A stretch of 64,000 nt of DNA from Vibrio rotiferianus CAIM 577 = LMG 21460 (GTDB lineage: Bacteria > Pseudomonadota > Gammaproteobacteria > Enterobacterales > Vibrionaceae): contig NZ_APHW01000015.1 in assembly GCF_002741985.1 (NCBI RefSeq), positions 1 through 64,000 on the forward strand, given 5' to 3'. The position numbers and the translations under genes were made by a program. Positions 1 through 8,910 of this stretch are shown here, in pieces. Positions within the stretch are counted from its first letter, which is position 1. Each line of letters opens with the position of its first letter. A model generated the notes under the pieces. That model was not told the origin of the DNA, searched no databases, and saw only the letters and a program-made list of their open reading frames with translations.

Positions 1-2
1 GT

Positions 3-242
3 ATTGCTAAAGAAGCGAAGGTATCGCCTCTGCGGATAAGTTTTATGATGGCACTTCGAGATATTCAAGATGAACTTATGTGGTGTGCGATAGCATCGCC
101 AGGCTCGATCCCTAAAAAATTGAGGGCGATGCGAGAGCGGGTGAAGCGTTACATTCTGCCAGAGCGAAAAAAACGGCCCAAATCAAGGACCGTTCGTATG
201 AGTAAGACTCGCTATCCAGTTCGTTCCAAACACGTTAAGTGA
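3..242 (+). CDS. IS4-family transposase, C-terminal end (cut by window edge)
   Basis: The frame is open from the left edge and ends at a TGA at 240-242. The visible 79 residues are basic, with an arginine/lysine-rich tail (RYPVRSKHVK at the C-terminus). They match my memory of the C-terminus of IS4-type transposases found in vibrios. The catalytic DDE residues would lie upstream, outside the window, so activity cannot be judged. The ATG at 45 is internal, not the true start. The family call is from memory of the C-terminal sequence only. Confidence 0.6.
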   Translation: MAKEAKVSPLRISFMMALRDIQDELMWCAIASPGSIPKKLRAMRERVKRYILPERKKRPKSRTVRMSKTRYPVRSKHVK

Positions 243-310
243 TAGGAGTTACTTCTCGTGAAGGGCTTTGTTTTATCTGATTCTACTTGCTGGCGAAAGG
301 CGAGTCATTA

Positions 311-574
311 GGGTCTGTTGATCTTTTGCGGTTAAATTTTGTTCGAGATAAAAGCGTTTTAATCGCGGCGAGAGGTTTGTAGCCTAGTTATTCTAAGCAA
401 AATCCTCTCAACAAAGAGTAAAACGCTTTTAGCCGAACCCGTCGGGCAGCGTTTGTGGCTCCTTTCTACTGCGTTATCGGCTTATCAGGTAGGGCAACTA
501 CATTTCAAAGCCTCTGCCTTGTATAAAGAACCCACAAACTGCTGCAAAAATCAGCTCAAAAGGTCAACAGACCC
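311..574. mobile_element. MITE-like element with 18-bp terminal inverted repeats
   Basis: The left end GGGTCTGTTGATCTTTTG (311-328) pairs with the reverse complement of 557-574 at 17 of 18 positions. A TA dinucleotide flanks each end (309-310 and 575-576), consistent with a TA target duplication. The 264-bp interior has no plausible coding region but carries internal inverted stretches (AAAAGCGTTTT near 350 and AAAACGCTTTT near 420). I recall near-identical sequences dispersed in many Vibrio genomes. It has no transposase of its own, so it would be mobilised in trans. Confidence 0.7.
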
Positions 575-777
575 TAATTCATTTCAGTATTGATCACCAC
601 ATCACGCGTTTCATTATCCATATCAGTGATGCCGACAACTGAGAATTCACGGTCAGATAGATTCTCAATCATGCTGTCTTCTAACCCACCATCGGTCATC
701 CAGGCATAAAATTTTTCTGCGATACGATCCGAACCTTCCCCGACAAACGTTAACGTGACCTTCTTCATTTGTGACAC
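574..777 (-). CDS. Small conserved hypothetical protein (67 aa)
   Basis: This is a 67-residue soluble, acidic protein with no signal peptide or membrane segment. Its start has an AAGAAGG-type purine run inside the first codons but no clear upstream Shine-Dalgarno. The stop codon TAG (576-574) is made of the TA flanking the MITE-like element plus the element's first base, so the insertion sets the present C-terminus. I do not know a function. It reads like a vibrio-conserved small protein, but I cannot name a family. Confidence 0.6.
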   Translation of the reverse strand: MSQMKKVTLTFVGEGSDRIAEKFYAWMTDGGLEDSMIENLSDREFSVVGITDMDNETRDVVINTEMN

Positions 778-847
778 TCCATCAATTTACGATTCAGCTA
801 CTTAAGCGTAGTATGTTTGGCAAACATCGTATGGACTGAATTCGTTT

Positions 848-1534
848 ATGAGTATCGAAAAATTTGACGCCATTTATCAACGCGCAGCCGAACGCAAAGG
901 CGGTGAAGACCAACTTGAGGCGCTTTTGTCTCACCCACTAAGCAAAGAAGAGCTGGCCGCAATTCCTGATGACCGTTGGCTAGCGGCGTTTTCGATGAAG
1001 GTGTTCCAAAGTGGCATTTCTTGGAGTGTGGTTCGCAATAAATGGCCGAACTTCGAAGAGGTATTTTTCGGTTTTAAAATTGAGCCGCTATTGATGCTGT
1101 CTGATGAACAATGGGAAACCAAAGCAACCGACAAACGTATTATTCGCCATCTCACCAAAGTCATGTCGATTCCTGCCAACGCTCGTATGATCCACGAAGC
1201 AAAAATAGAACACGGTTCGTTTGGCCAAATGGTCGCAGATTGGCCGCAAGAGAAAATCACCGACCTATGGGCATATTTGAAGAAACGCGGTAATCGCTTA
1301 GGCGGAAATACTGGACCTTACACACTGCGTCAAATGGGCGTCGACACTTTTATCCTGTCTAGCGACGTTGAAGCTTACCTGCGTAATTGCAAGATCGTTG
1401 AAGGTGGCAAAGACACAAAGAAATCGCTCGACGCCACCAACAAAGCCTTTGTTCAATGGCAGCAAGAAAGCGGAAGAAGTCTGACTGAAATCAGTCAAGT
1501 CATTGCATTCAGCACCGGCGATAACCGTATTTAA
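848..1534 (+). CDS. DNA-3-methyladenine glycosylase I-like protein
   Basis: The 228-aa protein resembles the Tag family (alkylated-base excision, helix-hairpin-helix superfamily). The stretch FQSGISWSVVRNKWPNFEE aligns with the FQAGLSW...KR.NYR region of E. coli Tag. Two known Tag features look absent. The N-terminal Cys/His of the zinc site is missing, because the protein starts without a CxW...H motif. The glutamate before QAGLSW (E38 in E. coli) aligns with lysine (MKVFQSG). It may therefore have altered substrate use or no glycosylase activity. It stands alone and is followed by a strong terminator. Confidence 0.7.
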   Translation: MSIEKFDAIYQRAAERKGGEDQLEALLSHPLSKEELAAIPDDRWLAAFSMKVFQSGISWSVVRNKWPNFEEVFFGFKIEPLLMLSDEQWETKATDKRIIRHLTKVMSIPANARMIHEAKIEHGSFGQMVADWPQEKITDLWAYLKKRGNRLGGNTGPYTLRQMGVDTFILSSDVEAYLRNCKIVEGGKDTKKSLDATNKAFVQWQQESGRSLTEISQVIAFSTGDNRI

Positions 1535-1557
1535 TCCAAACTGAACACAAAATAAGA

Positions 1558-1595
1558 ACGGCGCACTGATCATTGTTAGTGCGCCGTTTTTATTT
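1558..1595 (+). terminator. Rho-independent terminator after the Tag-like gene
   Basis: A perfect 10-bp stem, ACGGCGCACT (1558-1567) with AGTGCGCCGT (1578-1587), is followed by a T-rich tract. It ends the plus-strand gene at 1534 and lies just downstream of the convergent minus-strand oxidoreductase. Confidence 0.85.
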
Positions 1596-1624
1596 TCATT
1601 GGGCTATTTCACCTAAACACAGGC

Positions 1625-2602
1625 TTACTTTGAAGCCAGTGATTCCCACTCCGTCAGTAGCTGCATGATACGGTGAGAATCTTCCCATGTTGCACAAGGG
1701 TTCTCTAACGATGTAAGCCCCACTTCAACCGCTTGGCGAACATTACGCACTTGATAGAAGAAAGCGTCCCCTGCTGCCGGAACAGACACTTCACGCTTCG
1801 ACGTCTCGTAAACTTCCACACTAAACTGGTTATCTAGGGTTGGTAGCCATGGGTTCGAGTCTAACGTAATACAGCCTTTGCTACCCAGGATGGTGAACTG
1901 GTGTTTTAATCCATGATCTTCTGCGGTATGTACGCTCGCCGTCTGTTGCTCACCGAATTGCATCATCAAGCTCGATTCACAGATATTACCGTCATGGCCT
2001 CTTCGGCCAATCGCTGTCATAGCGCGGTTTTCAAAAGCTTGCTCACCTAACATGGTTTTCACCACCAAGTGCACCAATGACATTGGGTAGCAGCCTAAGT
2101 TATACAAAGCACCTTTACTGTCTGGATTAACAAACTCCGCAATCGACGCGATATAAGAAGTATGGATGGAGCGAAGTTCACCAATCTCTCCCGATTTAAG
2201 CACCGAAACCAACTCGCTGATCAACGGATGATGTAAATACATTAAGCCTTCAGCAAAGAACACCTTGTGCGATTCGACTGCTTTTAGGGCCAGCTCGGTT
2301 TTTTCCAGATCGACAGAAAGCGACTTTTCACACAGGATCGCTTTGCCCTGCTCAGCCGCTTTGACAATAAAGTCATGGTGAAGGTGATTTGGCAGTGCGA
2401 TGTAAATAATGTCGACTTGCTCATCGGCAATCAATGCATCGTAATCGTTGAACGTGTTCTCGATACCATATTGCTCAGCGAATGCCTTCAAGTTCTGCTC
2501 CGAACGCCCAGCCACCGCGTACAACTCGCTCTTGTCATCGCCTTGGATTGCCTCTGCCATGACACCTGAGATAAAGCTTGTGCCTAAAATGCCCCATTTC
2601 AT
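1625..2602 (-). CDS. Gfo/Idh/MocA-family NAD(P)-dependent oxidoreductase
   Basis: The 325-aa protein starts MKWGILGTSFISG, a Rossmann nucleotide-binding start in which the canonical GxGxxG appears as GTSFIS. It also carries the family hallmark CEKS near residue 90 (usually EKP). A GFO_IDH_MocA C-terminal fold follows. Such enzymes oxidise or reduce sugars, inositols or related compounds; the substrate is unknown. I use the ATG at 2602, not the GTG at 2608, because GGAG lies 8 nt before the ATG and only 2 nt before the GTG. It is 11 nt downstream of the monooxygenase gene, so the two form an operon. Confidence 0.85.
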   Translation of the reverse strand: MKWGILGTSFISGVMAEAIQGDDKSELYAVAGRSEQNLKAFAEQYGIENTFNDYDALIADEQVDIIYIALPNHLHHDFIVKAAEQGKAILCEKSLSVDLEKTELALKAVESHKVFFAEGLMYLHHPLISELVSVLKSGEIGELRSIHTSYIASIAEFVNPDSKGALYNLGCYPMSLVHLVVKTMLGEQAFENRAMTAIGRRGHDGNICESSLMMQFGEQQTASVHTAEDHGLKHQFTILGSKGCITLDSNPWLPTLDNQFSVEVYETSKREVSVPAAGDAFFYQVRNVRQAVEVGLTSLENPCATWEDSHRIMQLLTEWESLASK

Positions 2603-2613
2603 GTTCACGTCTC

Positions 2614-2901
2614 CTATTGAGCTTGGGTTTCGAATGCTTGAACTAACTCCGCCATTTCAGCCGCAATAAACGCTTGTGTATGCGGCATAGCAAAATGCGC
2701 TTCAATCGCGGCGCGGTTTTCATATCGCTCCCAAAGAATCACACGTTGTGGTTCTTTCGAATCGTAGGTCGCATTCGCTTGTAAACACCCTGATTCGCTC
2801 TGCATATCAAGGCAAAATTGTTCAATAGCTTCAACCACTTGTTGTCTTGGTTTATTGGCATTCATTTTCAGTTCGGCGGTAACAAAAATCGTCTCGCTCA
2901 T
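2614..2901 (-). CDS. Antibiotic biosynthesis monooxygenase (ABM)-domain protein
   Basis: This 95-aa protein fits the small ABM/YgiN-like ferredoxin fold: an N-terminal strand (IFVTAELKMN), a central VILWERYENRAAIEAHF segment and a final AxxAxxAxxxQAF-type helix. The characteristic WE in ILWERY is present. Family members oxidise quinols or similar compounds without cofactors. It is first in a two-gene operon with the Gfo/Idh/MocA oxidoreductase, and a LysR regulator is divergent upstream. Together they suggest an inducible small detoxification or redox unit. The substrate is not deducible. Confidence 0.85.
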   Translation of the reverse strand: MSETIFVTAELKMNANKPRQQVVEAIEQFCLDMQSESGCLQANATYDSKEPQRVILWERYENRAAIEAHFAMPHTQAFIAAEMAELVQAFETQAQ

Positions 2902-3004
2902 GATGGATCTCTTTCTCCATTCTTAATCATTCCGCCACTGTAATTAACCTCATATGATTGATAAACTCTGCTTTAGTTATTTCTTTATCAACTCTGGGTG
3001 TGCA

Positions 3005-3883
3005 ATGGACAAATTAACAAGCATGAAAGTTTTTGCTTACGTGGTCGAACATGGCAGCTTTCGTAACGCCGCACACCACTTTGATATTTCACCAACCATG
3101 GTTGGCAAGCACGTGAGCTTTCTTGAGCAAAGCTTAGGTACACAGCTGATTCATCGCACCACGCGCAAACAGTCCCTGACCGAAGCTGGCAGGCTTTACT
3201 ATCAAGAGTGCCACCGCATTATTGAAGACATCACCAACGCAGAGAACCTGATCCAGACGCTGATCAACCGTCCAACCGGAACGGTAAAAGTTAACTGCCC
3301 TGTCACTTATGGCAAAAAGGTCATTGCACCCATCGTGGCTAACTTCTTAGCAGAATTTCCCGATTTGAACGTAGAGCTGATGTTGGATAACAATTTGATT
3401 GACCCATATCGAAGCGAAGCAGACGTGATTATTCGAATCGGAGAGTTAGTCGATTCGTCGTTAGTCGCAAGAAAACTGGGTGAATACCACATGACTTATT
3501 GCGCCTCACCCTCTTACCTTGAGCAACATGCCCCTATCCAATCGCTTGATGACCTTGAACATCATCATTGTTTGGGGTTTCAGTATCACCAAGGAGAAAG
3601 CCAACAAGTGGTGAACATGCCATCTAATACCTTTGGAAACAGCAACACCCGATTAACGTCTAATAATGGCGATGTACTTAAGTTTGCCGCGTTAAAAGGC
3701 TCTGGCGTTCTGCTGCAACCAAAGATCTTAGTTGAACAAGAAATCCAATCTGGCGCATTGGTGGAAATTCTCCATCAACATACTCCCAAGCCAAAGCCGA
3801 TCCACCTGCTTTACCGTTCAAAACAGCTTTCCCTTAAAAATCGTACCTTGGTCGATTTCGTTCTTTCTCATGTGAATCCTTAA
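3005..3883 (+). CDS. LysR-family transcriptional regulator
   Basis: The 292-aa protein begins MDKLTSMKVFAYVVEHGSF, the usual start of the LysR winged-helix domain. A recognition helix (DISPTMVGKHVSFLEQSLG) lies at about residues 29-47 and a periplasmic-binding-like effector domain from about 90 to 290. I prefer the ATG at 3005 to the one at 2954, because family members start a few residues before the F.xV.E.GSF motif. It is divergent from the monooxygenase/oxidoreductase operon, with about 100 bp between. It therefore probably controls that operon and itself. Confidence 0.88.
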   Translation: MDKLTSMKVFAYVVEHGSFRNAAHHFDISPTMVGKHVSFLEQSLGTQLIHRTTRKQSLTEAGRLYYQECHRIIEDITNAENLIQTLINRPTGTVKVNCPVTYGKKVIAPIVANFLAEFPDLNVELMLDNNLIDPYRSEADVIIRIGELVDSSLVARKLGEYHMTYCASPSYLEQHAPIQSLDDLEHHHCLGFQYHQGESQQVVNMPSNTFGNSNTRLTSNNGDVLKFAALKGSGVLLQPKILVEQEIQSGALVEILHQHTPKPKPIHLLYRSKQLSLKNRTLVDFVLSHVNP

Positions 3884-4310
3884 CGCCCTCTGACAAAGTG
3901 GCGATAACTTAACCACTCAATCAACTTTTATTGTCGCTATGACAAATATTATTTCTCGTTAATTGTCTTTATTTTTCATACTTTTAGGAATAAACGTACA
4001 TTTAATAGACATAATTTGTTGAATCCCATCAATTGCATTGCTCTAACAAAGTGACTAGGATTGCCGCCTTTCCTGAGTGAACTATCAAAATAACATTGAG
4101 AAATTTAATCTAATTTCTCTTCACGTTCGTGCGCAATCACGACATTTACACTCATTTCAAACTGCATAAGCACATTCCTTTGCTTATGAGAACGACATTG
4201 ATTTCTCAACTCTTTTGGTCACGTATGTGACTTTTTTCGTTGGGAGTTACTTTTCAATCAAGGTTGGTCACAAGGACGCTACCCCTTGAGTGCATTTTCT
4301 GGAGAATAAG
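3884..4310. other. Intergenic region, 427 bp, no gene seen
   Basis: No plausible reading frame on either strand. The sequence is AT-rich and must hold the promoter of the symporter gene at 4311, whose ribosome binding site CTGGAG lies just before the ATG. I see no clear terminator for the LysR gene and no operator that I recognise. Confidence 0.5.
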
Positions 4311-5654
4311 ATGCCTAAAGGTCTAATGCTGACTGACTTAGCCATCGCTGGCTTACTATTGATTTTGGCAAAAGTCATTCGCGTTCACACGCCATTACTG
4401 CAACGTATGTACATTCCATCGGCGGTTCTCGCAGGATTGTTCGGTCTAATTTTCGGACCAGCCCTGCTAAACGTACTGCCTTGGACCGACACCTTTACCG
4501 CTAACGCAAGCCTGTTAACTGCTGCACTTTTTTCTGCGTTAGGTTTGGCAACGGATGTTCCATCACCTAAAACCGTCGCACAGCGCGCTGGCTCATTGTG
4601 GGCGTTCAACCAAATCGCTTCTGTTTCTCAGTGGTTGTTTGCAGCAATGTTTGGTCTCGCGATCACTACCTTCTTCTGGCCAGAGATTAATCCCGGCTTT
4701 GGTGTGACAATGTCTGCGGGCTTTATGGGCGGTCACGGCTCTGCCTCTGTGGTTGGTGAAATCTTCACGGGGCTTGGCTGGGAAGATGGCTTCACACTTG
4801 GCTTAACCTTCGCAACCGTGGGTATTTTCATTTCGATTTCTGTCGGCATGCTCATGCTGCAATTCGCATTGAAGATGGGTTGGATTCGTAGCTTTACGAC
4901 ATTCGACAGCATGGACGAACACGAACGCAAAGGCCTTGTTAAGCCGGATGATCAAGAACCGGTAATGAAAGACACCATGTCTTCCCTGTCGGTTGATTCT
5001 TTCGCGATTCACGCTGCGCTAGTGGTTGTCGTAACCGCTTTCTCTTATGTCGCCGCCAACTACTTGTCTTCTTTCCACGATAAGGTGCAGATTCCTACGT
5101 TTGTAACTGGCTTCCTTGGCGGCATGCTTGTGCGAATCATCGCGAAACAAACCAAAGCTTCACGCTACCTGTGTGACGGAGCATTCAAACACGCAGCAGG
5201 CATCAGTACCGATTATTTGATAATCTTTGGTATCTCAGCAATCAAGATTACCGTCTTAGCCCAGTACTTAATGCCTATGGTGGTACTAGCAATTGGCGGC
5301 GTCTGCTTCACGCTTTGGTTAATCTTTTGGGTGGCTCCACGCATCATGGGTGATGATTGGTTTGAGAAAGGCATTTTCTCTTGGGGTTGGTTAACAGGTA
5401 CGGTTGCCATGGGTATTGCCCTACTTCGCATTGTTGACCCAAAAATGCGCAGCAAGGTACTTGATGATTACGCCATCGCTTATGTTCCGGGCTCAATCAC
5501 TGACATCTTCATCATCTCTTTGATGCCAATCGCGATGTATAACGGCATGCACTGGCAAGCACTTGGGGTGGGATTAGCTTACATTGCCGTGGTTTTGTTC
5601 ATTTGGCGCTTTGTATTCAAACAAGGCTCACACGCCGTAACAGATAATATATAG
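4311..5654 (+). CDS. GltS-like sodium:glutamate symporter family protein
   Basis: A 447-aa integral membrane protein with about 10-12 hydrophobic segments. It contains the GGHGSA motif (near residue 140), matching the GGHGTA reentrant-loop motif of the GltS/ESS family, and PSAVLAGLFGLIFGP in the first half. GltS carries glutamate with sodium; the substrate here is an inference. The cytosolic loop at about 205-230 is charged (DEHERKGLVKPDDQE). I choose the ATG at 4311 because GGAG lies 7-8 nt upstream; the ATG at 4290 lacks a site. The gene stands alone, with a long leader and a perfect hairpin after it. Confidence 0.82.
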   Translation: MPKGLMLTDLAIAGLLLILAKVIRVHTPLLQRMYIPSAVLAGLFGLIFGPALLNVLPWTDTFTANASLLTAALFSALGLATDVPSPKTVAQRAGSLWAFNQIASVSQWLFAAMFGLAITTFFWPEINPGFGVTMSAGFMGGHGSASVVGEIFTGLGWEDGFTLGLTFATVGIFISISVGMLMLQFALKMGWIRSFTTFDSMDEHERKGLVKPDDQEPVMKDTMSSLSVDSFAIHAALVVVVTAFSYVAANYLSSFHDKVQIPTFVTGFLGGMLVRIIAKQTKASRYLCDGAFKHAAGISTDYLIIFGISAIKITVLAQYLMPMVVLAIGGVCFTLWLIFWVAPRIMGDDWFEKGIFSWGWLTGTVAMGIALLRIVDPKMRSKVLDDYAIAYVPGSITDIFIISLMPIAMYNGMHWQALGVGLAYIAVVLFIWRFVFKQGSHAVTDNI

Positions 5655-5658
5655 ACTC

Positions 5659-5691
5659 CCAAGCCCAAGCAATACCGTTGCTTGGGCTTGG
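5659..5691 (+). terminator. Hairpin after the symporter gene
   Basis: A perfect 14-bp inverted repeat, CCAAGCCCAAGCAA (5659-5672) with TTGCTTGGGCTTGG (5678-5691), has a 5-nt loop. It lies 5 nt after the stop codon. The following tract (CTATTTC) is only weakly T-rich, so it is a likely but not classical terminator. Confidence 0.6.
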
Positions 5692-6023
5692 CTATTTCAG
5701 GAATTAGGCTCTCTCTACCTACCAACGAAGTTTCACCGTTTTTGAGCCCTAAAAAGCTCTCAAGTCCCTTACCATTACTCTAGTCTCAGAGCAGCTCGCA
5801 CATCAATGTGATACTCAACGGCAGAGGTAGACTTGAATGCAGTTGAAGAAGGTTGCAGCCGCAAAGAAAGCAATTAATCGCAGCTGCTTATCTTTAAAAT
5901 TGCATTGAGTGTACTAACTCAAAGTTGGACAGAAACGTGTTAGCGACTCAGCCCGTGCTTGAGCTCTTTTACCCAAAAATGATCAATCTTTATTATATTT
6001 GAACAAATTATTGGTTTTCGACA
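5692..6023. other. Gap at the left edge of the accessory block
   Basis: I see no gene here. The gap separates ordinary chromosomal genes from a run of unfamiliar, AT-richer genes (6024-15455). No tRNA, integrase or direct repeat marks an integration site. Confidence 0.4.
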
Positions 6024-7397
6024 TCAGGTATCGGTTGTTTTTTTCGAGCAGTTGGAGCATTGGCATACATAAAACTGTGGTAAGTATAATTTGTTTAAGC
6101 ATGCCCGACGGGCAGCTTTAGAGGTAAAAGAAACAGTAGCTCTAACAAACTCAAGATCCTTTTGAAGATTTCCGTTTTCTTCAGGCGGTGATGCAGAGAA
6201 GTCGACTCGGTTGTGCTTTGTACCTATAAAGTTCGCATTTTCAGAGCGGTCAATAATAAATTGAGTGCCTTCGGATTGTCCGAGGTCATAGAGTAATATG
6301 CCATAAAGGAACTTTGGGTAGGATTTTACTAATTTATTGAGCAGGAATATCTGCTCATTCTGATTACTCTTAATTTCTCTCAGTGATTTCATCTCAACAT
6401 CTGCAAACTTAGAGCTCCAAAAATCTCCTTTTGTGGCATTAGCACGAAAGAAGCCTTTATCTGCCAGTTTGCTTTTCAGCGTAGCAGTAAACTGAGATAT
6501 TATGTTGTCGATATTTTCTGGTAGCTCGGCAAAATTTACTGACAGGTGAATACAATTTTTACTTTTTTTGCCGTCGAACTGCACTAGAGTAGTATCGTCA
6601 TCTCGTATACGCACGTTTTTACTTAATATACGACGCTGTTTTAAAAACAACTTGTTTAAAGCATATAGGTCGCAAAGCAGCGAGCAATATTTGCACTCTT
6701 CGCTGAGCCTGTGCCAGGCTTCAGGGTGTGCAAATATCCAGTTTAGATAATTATTTTCCGTAATGTAATTATCGTTCTGGTCAACCTCATGGTACACGTT
6801 CTGCGTATACCTCTTAACAATTTCATCTTCACACATGAAATCGAGCAATAGCTGAAAATCAATTTTGACCGTCAAGGCGTACGGTGTATATATCGTCAGC
6901 AAGCTTGGCGCAGAGATATTGTCATCCCCCTTCTTGATCGTCACAGGATGATCGGATCGCATAGAACTATCTACAGCATCAAGATACCTTTTGAGCTCTG
7001 TAAATATATCTGACTTCGTTTTTTCACTAAGAGATGTACTGACCAAGGGAGGGTTAGGTTGCAAGAGAGCAACCTTGTGCACTCCATTCACTTCATCCAG
7101 CATTGAATAGAAGCTCTCCATGCAATCATCTCTCAAAGAGTTAGCAAGATAAAGGTTCACTAAAGAATTCATTAATCTGGCTGTAAGGTGTGTGACAAAA
7201 TGCATCTGATTAATCAGCAACTGCCGATCATGTGTACCATTCCAAATCAAGGTTTCAATTTTTTCTCTTAATTCTCGTAGCATGGAAAATGTTGCGTGAT
7301 CTTCAGTTTCAAAGCGTCTAACGACCAATTGATGGCAGAAAAAACGGTCTAATTGGTGTTGAGCATGGATCTTCAAATATTCATTTTTATCACACAT
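6024..7397 (-). CDS. Hypothetical protein of unknown family (457 aa)
   Basis: This is a soluble protein with no signal peptide or membrane segment. The N-terminal half is mainly helical. The C-terminal half is mixed and ends in a compact cysteine cluster (CQCSNCSKK, residues about 446-454) that could bind a metal. A second CKYCSLLC stretch lies near residue 236. I do not recognise a family; a replication or mobile-element role was considered but no motif supports it. It is convergent with nothing, and is divergent from the small gene at 7563. Confidence 0.6.
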   Translation of the reverse strand: MCDKNEYLKIHAQHQLDRFFCHQLVVRRFETEDHATFSMLRELREKIETLIWNGTHDRQLLINQMHFVTHLTARLMNSLVNLYLANSLRDDCMESFYSMLDEVNGVHKVALLQPNPPLVSTSLSEKTKSDIFTELKRYLDAVDSSMRSDHPVTIKKGDDNISAPSLLTIYTPYALTVKIDFQLLLDFMCEDEIVKRYTQNVYHEVDQNDNYITENNYLNWIFAHPEAWHRLSEECKYCSLLCDLYALNKLFLKQRRILSKNVRIRDDDTTLVQFDGKKSKNCIHLSVNFAELPENIDNIISQFTATLKSKLADKGFFRANATKGDFWSSKFADVEMKSLREIKSNQNEQIFLLNKLVKSYPKFLYGILLYDLGQSEGTQFIIDRSENANFIGTKHNRVDFSASPPEENGNLQKDLEFVRATVSFTSKAARRACLNKLYLPQFYVCQCSNCSKKTTDT

Positions 7398-7562
7398 TTA
7401 AGTAACGCCTTGCGCCTATTGTTCTCTCAAAAAGTATCCCCTTGAGTGTACGAAAAATCGTTTTACGTTTACACCCCGCAATGCTGTGCATGGTGTCGTC
7501 GTGTTCGTCTTGTGAGCAAAACGCTATATTTAACTCCATCACTAACAGCTATGGAGAACGTG

Positions 7563-7832
7563 ATGAGTACTGTTGTAGATACACTTAAAAACCCTTTTGG
7601 TATGGCTCGCCTTTTAGAGGGGTATTCAACCATAAAAAGAGCGCGGGATGCGAACTTAACCGATGAGCAAATCCGACAGGTTTTTCCTGATACCCAGAAA
7701 TTCGACTCGAAGGAATTAGATGGGTTCATGGCAGTTGGCGGTGCTCTAGTGAGGGGGGGGATGCTCGTTTTAAGGGAAGTGCCTTCAGTGGAAAGCCAGA
7801 ACCATCTCAATGAAATGAGCATAATGAATTAG
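7563..7832 (+). CDS. Small hypothetical protein (89 aa)
   Basis: I choose the ATG at 7563 because GGAG lies 6 nt upstream (GGAGAACGTGATG); the upstream extension to 7446 has no ribosome site and unusual composition. The protein has a central charged, helical segment (IKRARDANLTDEQIRQVFPD) and a glycine-rich hydrophobic end (GALVRGGMLVLREV). No family recognised. It lies in the accessory block, divergent from the 457-aa gene. Confidence 0.5.
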   Translation: MSTVVDTLKNPFGMARLLEGYSTIKRARDANLTDEQIRQVFPDTQKFDSKELDGFMAVGGALVRGGMLVLREVPSVESQNHLNEMSIMN

Positions 7833-8216
7833 AGGGGCAGCCGCTCCTCTGTGCTTCTCGGATAAGTAATTAATCTCCCTGCGGAAGGGTAGAATGCTGA
7901 GAGTCGTGTAAATTTGTAGGTATAGAGATTAATGTCGGTAGACAATTAAGTTTAATCATTTTGAAGTCCATTTCGACTTGTGCAGTCAGGATAAAGACGA
8001 TAAAGATCGCACTTAAAAAATCAGTGCTCTGTCGTAGCAGGTAGACTTTATGCAGTGCTTTTTAGAAAGTATGCAATACCTCATCAGCCTTCGAAACGCT
8101 TTTGCCCCAAACCTTGCTAGTAAGGTTTGTTACTGATTTAGTTAATTATTTGCTAGTGTTAGAGATTGAACATATATATAAACAATTTACGTTCGAAATC
8201 ATTGGAGGCTAAGACC
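7833..8216. other. Intergenic region with hairpins
   Basis: No gene seen. An imperfect hairpin at about 7833-7851 follows the stop of the 89-aa gene but lacks a T-run. A second inverted repeat, AAACCTT (8109-8115) with AAGGTTT (8122-8128), lies about 90 bp before the next gene and could be an operator or part of a leader. Confidence 0.35.
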
Positions 8217-8615
8217 ATGAACAACGTTATTAGTTTTTCAAATAGAAAAAAACAAAAGCAGGAGTTGGAGCAGCAATCGAGCAGCATTTTTGAAGCGATG
8301 GATGCAATGTTTCGCGGTGATCGATTGAGCACCAAAGAGCAATTTGAGCTAAGGAAGCGTTTAAAAGATCGCCTGTCCTCACTTGACTATAAGTGCTTTC
8401 TCACATCAAAAAAAGTAGATAAGGAATGGCTCAAATGCTACAGGCCTATTTTACTGATAGAGCAAAAGATAGGTTTTAGTTTTGAAATATCAAAAGTAAC
8501 CAAGTTAAAAGGAGGCTGGATTTTCTACCCATTAAAAGCTAAGTCAACAAAGGACTACTCTGAGTTACTGAGTGGAATCATCCAATCATTAGAGGACAAT
8601 AAAAATGGCAAATAA
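8217..8615 (+). CDS. Hypothetical protein (132 aa), first of a two-gene operon
   Basis: The ATG at 8217 has GGAGG 8 nt upstream, so I prefer it to 8166. The protein is basic and lysine-rich at the N-terminus (MNNVISFSNRKKQKQ), with a helical middle and a strand-rich end. No membrane segment and no family recognised. The stop overlaps the next gene by 11 nt, implying translational coupling. Confidence 0.55.
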   Translation: MNNVISFSNRKKQKQELEQQSSSIFEAMDAMFRGDRLSTKEQFELRKRLKDRLSSLDYKCFLTSKKVDKEWLKCYRPILLIEQKIGFSFEISKVTKLKGGWIFYPLKAKSTKDYSELLSGIIQSLEDNKNGK

Positions 8616-8844
8616 CATGATCATTGAACAATTAAAAGCCGAGATTTTCACGATGGAGCAGAAACTAAGCTCTGCTAAGGCCGTAAATGATTCATACAAA
8701 CCATCGGTTTCTGAGGCATTGCGGCAGGGTGTGGCTGAACCTATGGTTAACTATCGCAACCAGCTTGTGACGATCATTGAATTTGAAGCTTTGCTTGCAA
8801 CTAGAAAGGCTGAATTGAAAGAAGCACTGGAAAAAGCGAGCTAA
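8605..8844 (+). CDS. Small coiled-coil hypothetical protein (79 aa)
   Basis: The start overlaps the previous gene by 11 nt, with GAGG 8 nt upstream. Residues 5-25 (IEQLKAEIFTMEQKLSSAKA) and 50-78 look like two helices able to form a coiled coil. The length and charge fit a small structural or accessory partner of the 132-aa protein. No known family. Confidence 0.55.
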   Translation: MANNMIIEQLKAEIFTMEQKLSSAKAVNDSYKPSVSEALRQGVAEPMVNYRNQLVTIIEFEALLATRKAELKEALEKAS

Positions 8845-8871
8845 TGTCACAATCAACAAAGAATACATATA

Positions 8872-8910
8872 AAAAAAGGCTGATCTCATTTTGCGAGCGA
8901 TTAGCTTTTT
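8872..8910 (+). terminator. Terminator after the small two-gene operon
   Basis: An A-run and GGCTGATC pair imperfectly with GATTAGC followed by TTTTT, about 30-65 nt after the stop at 8844. One unpaired base interrupts the stem. Confidence 0.55.
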
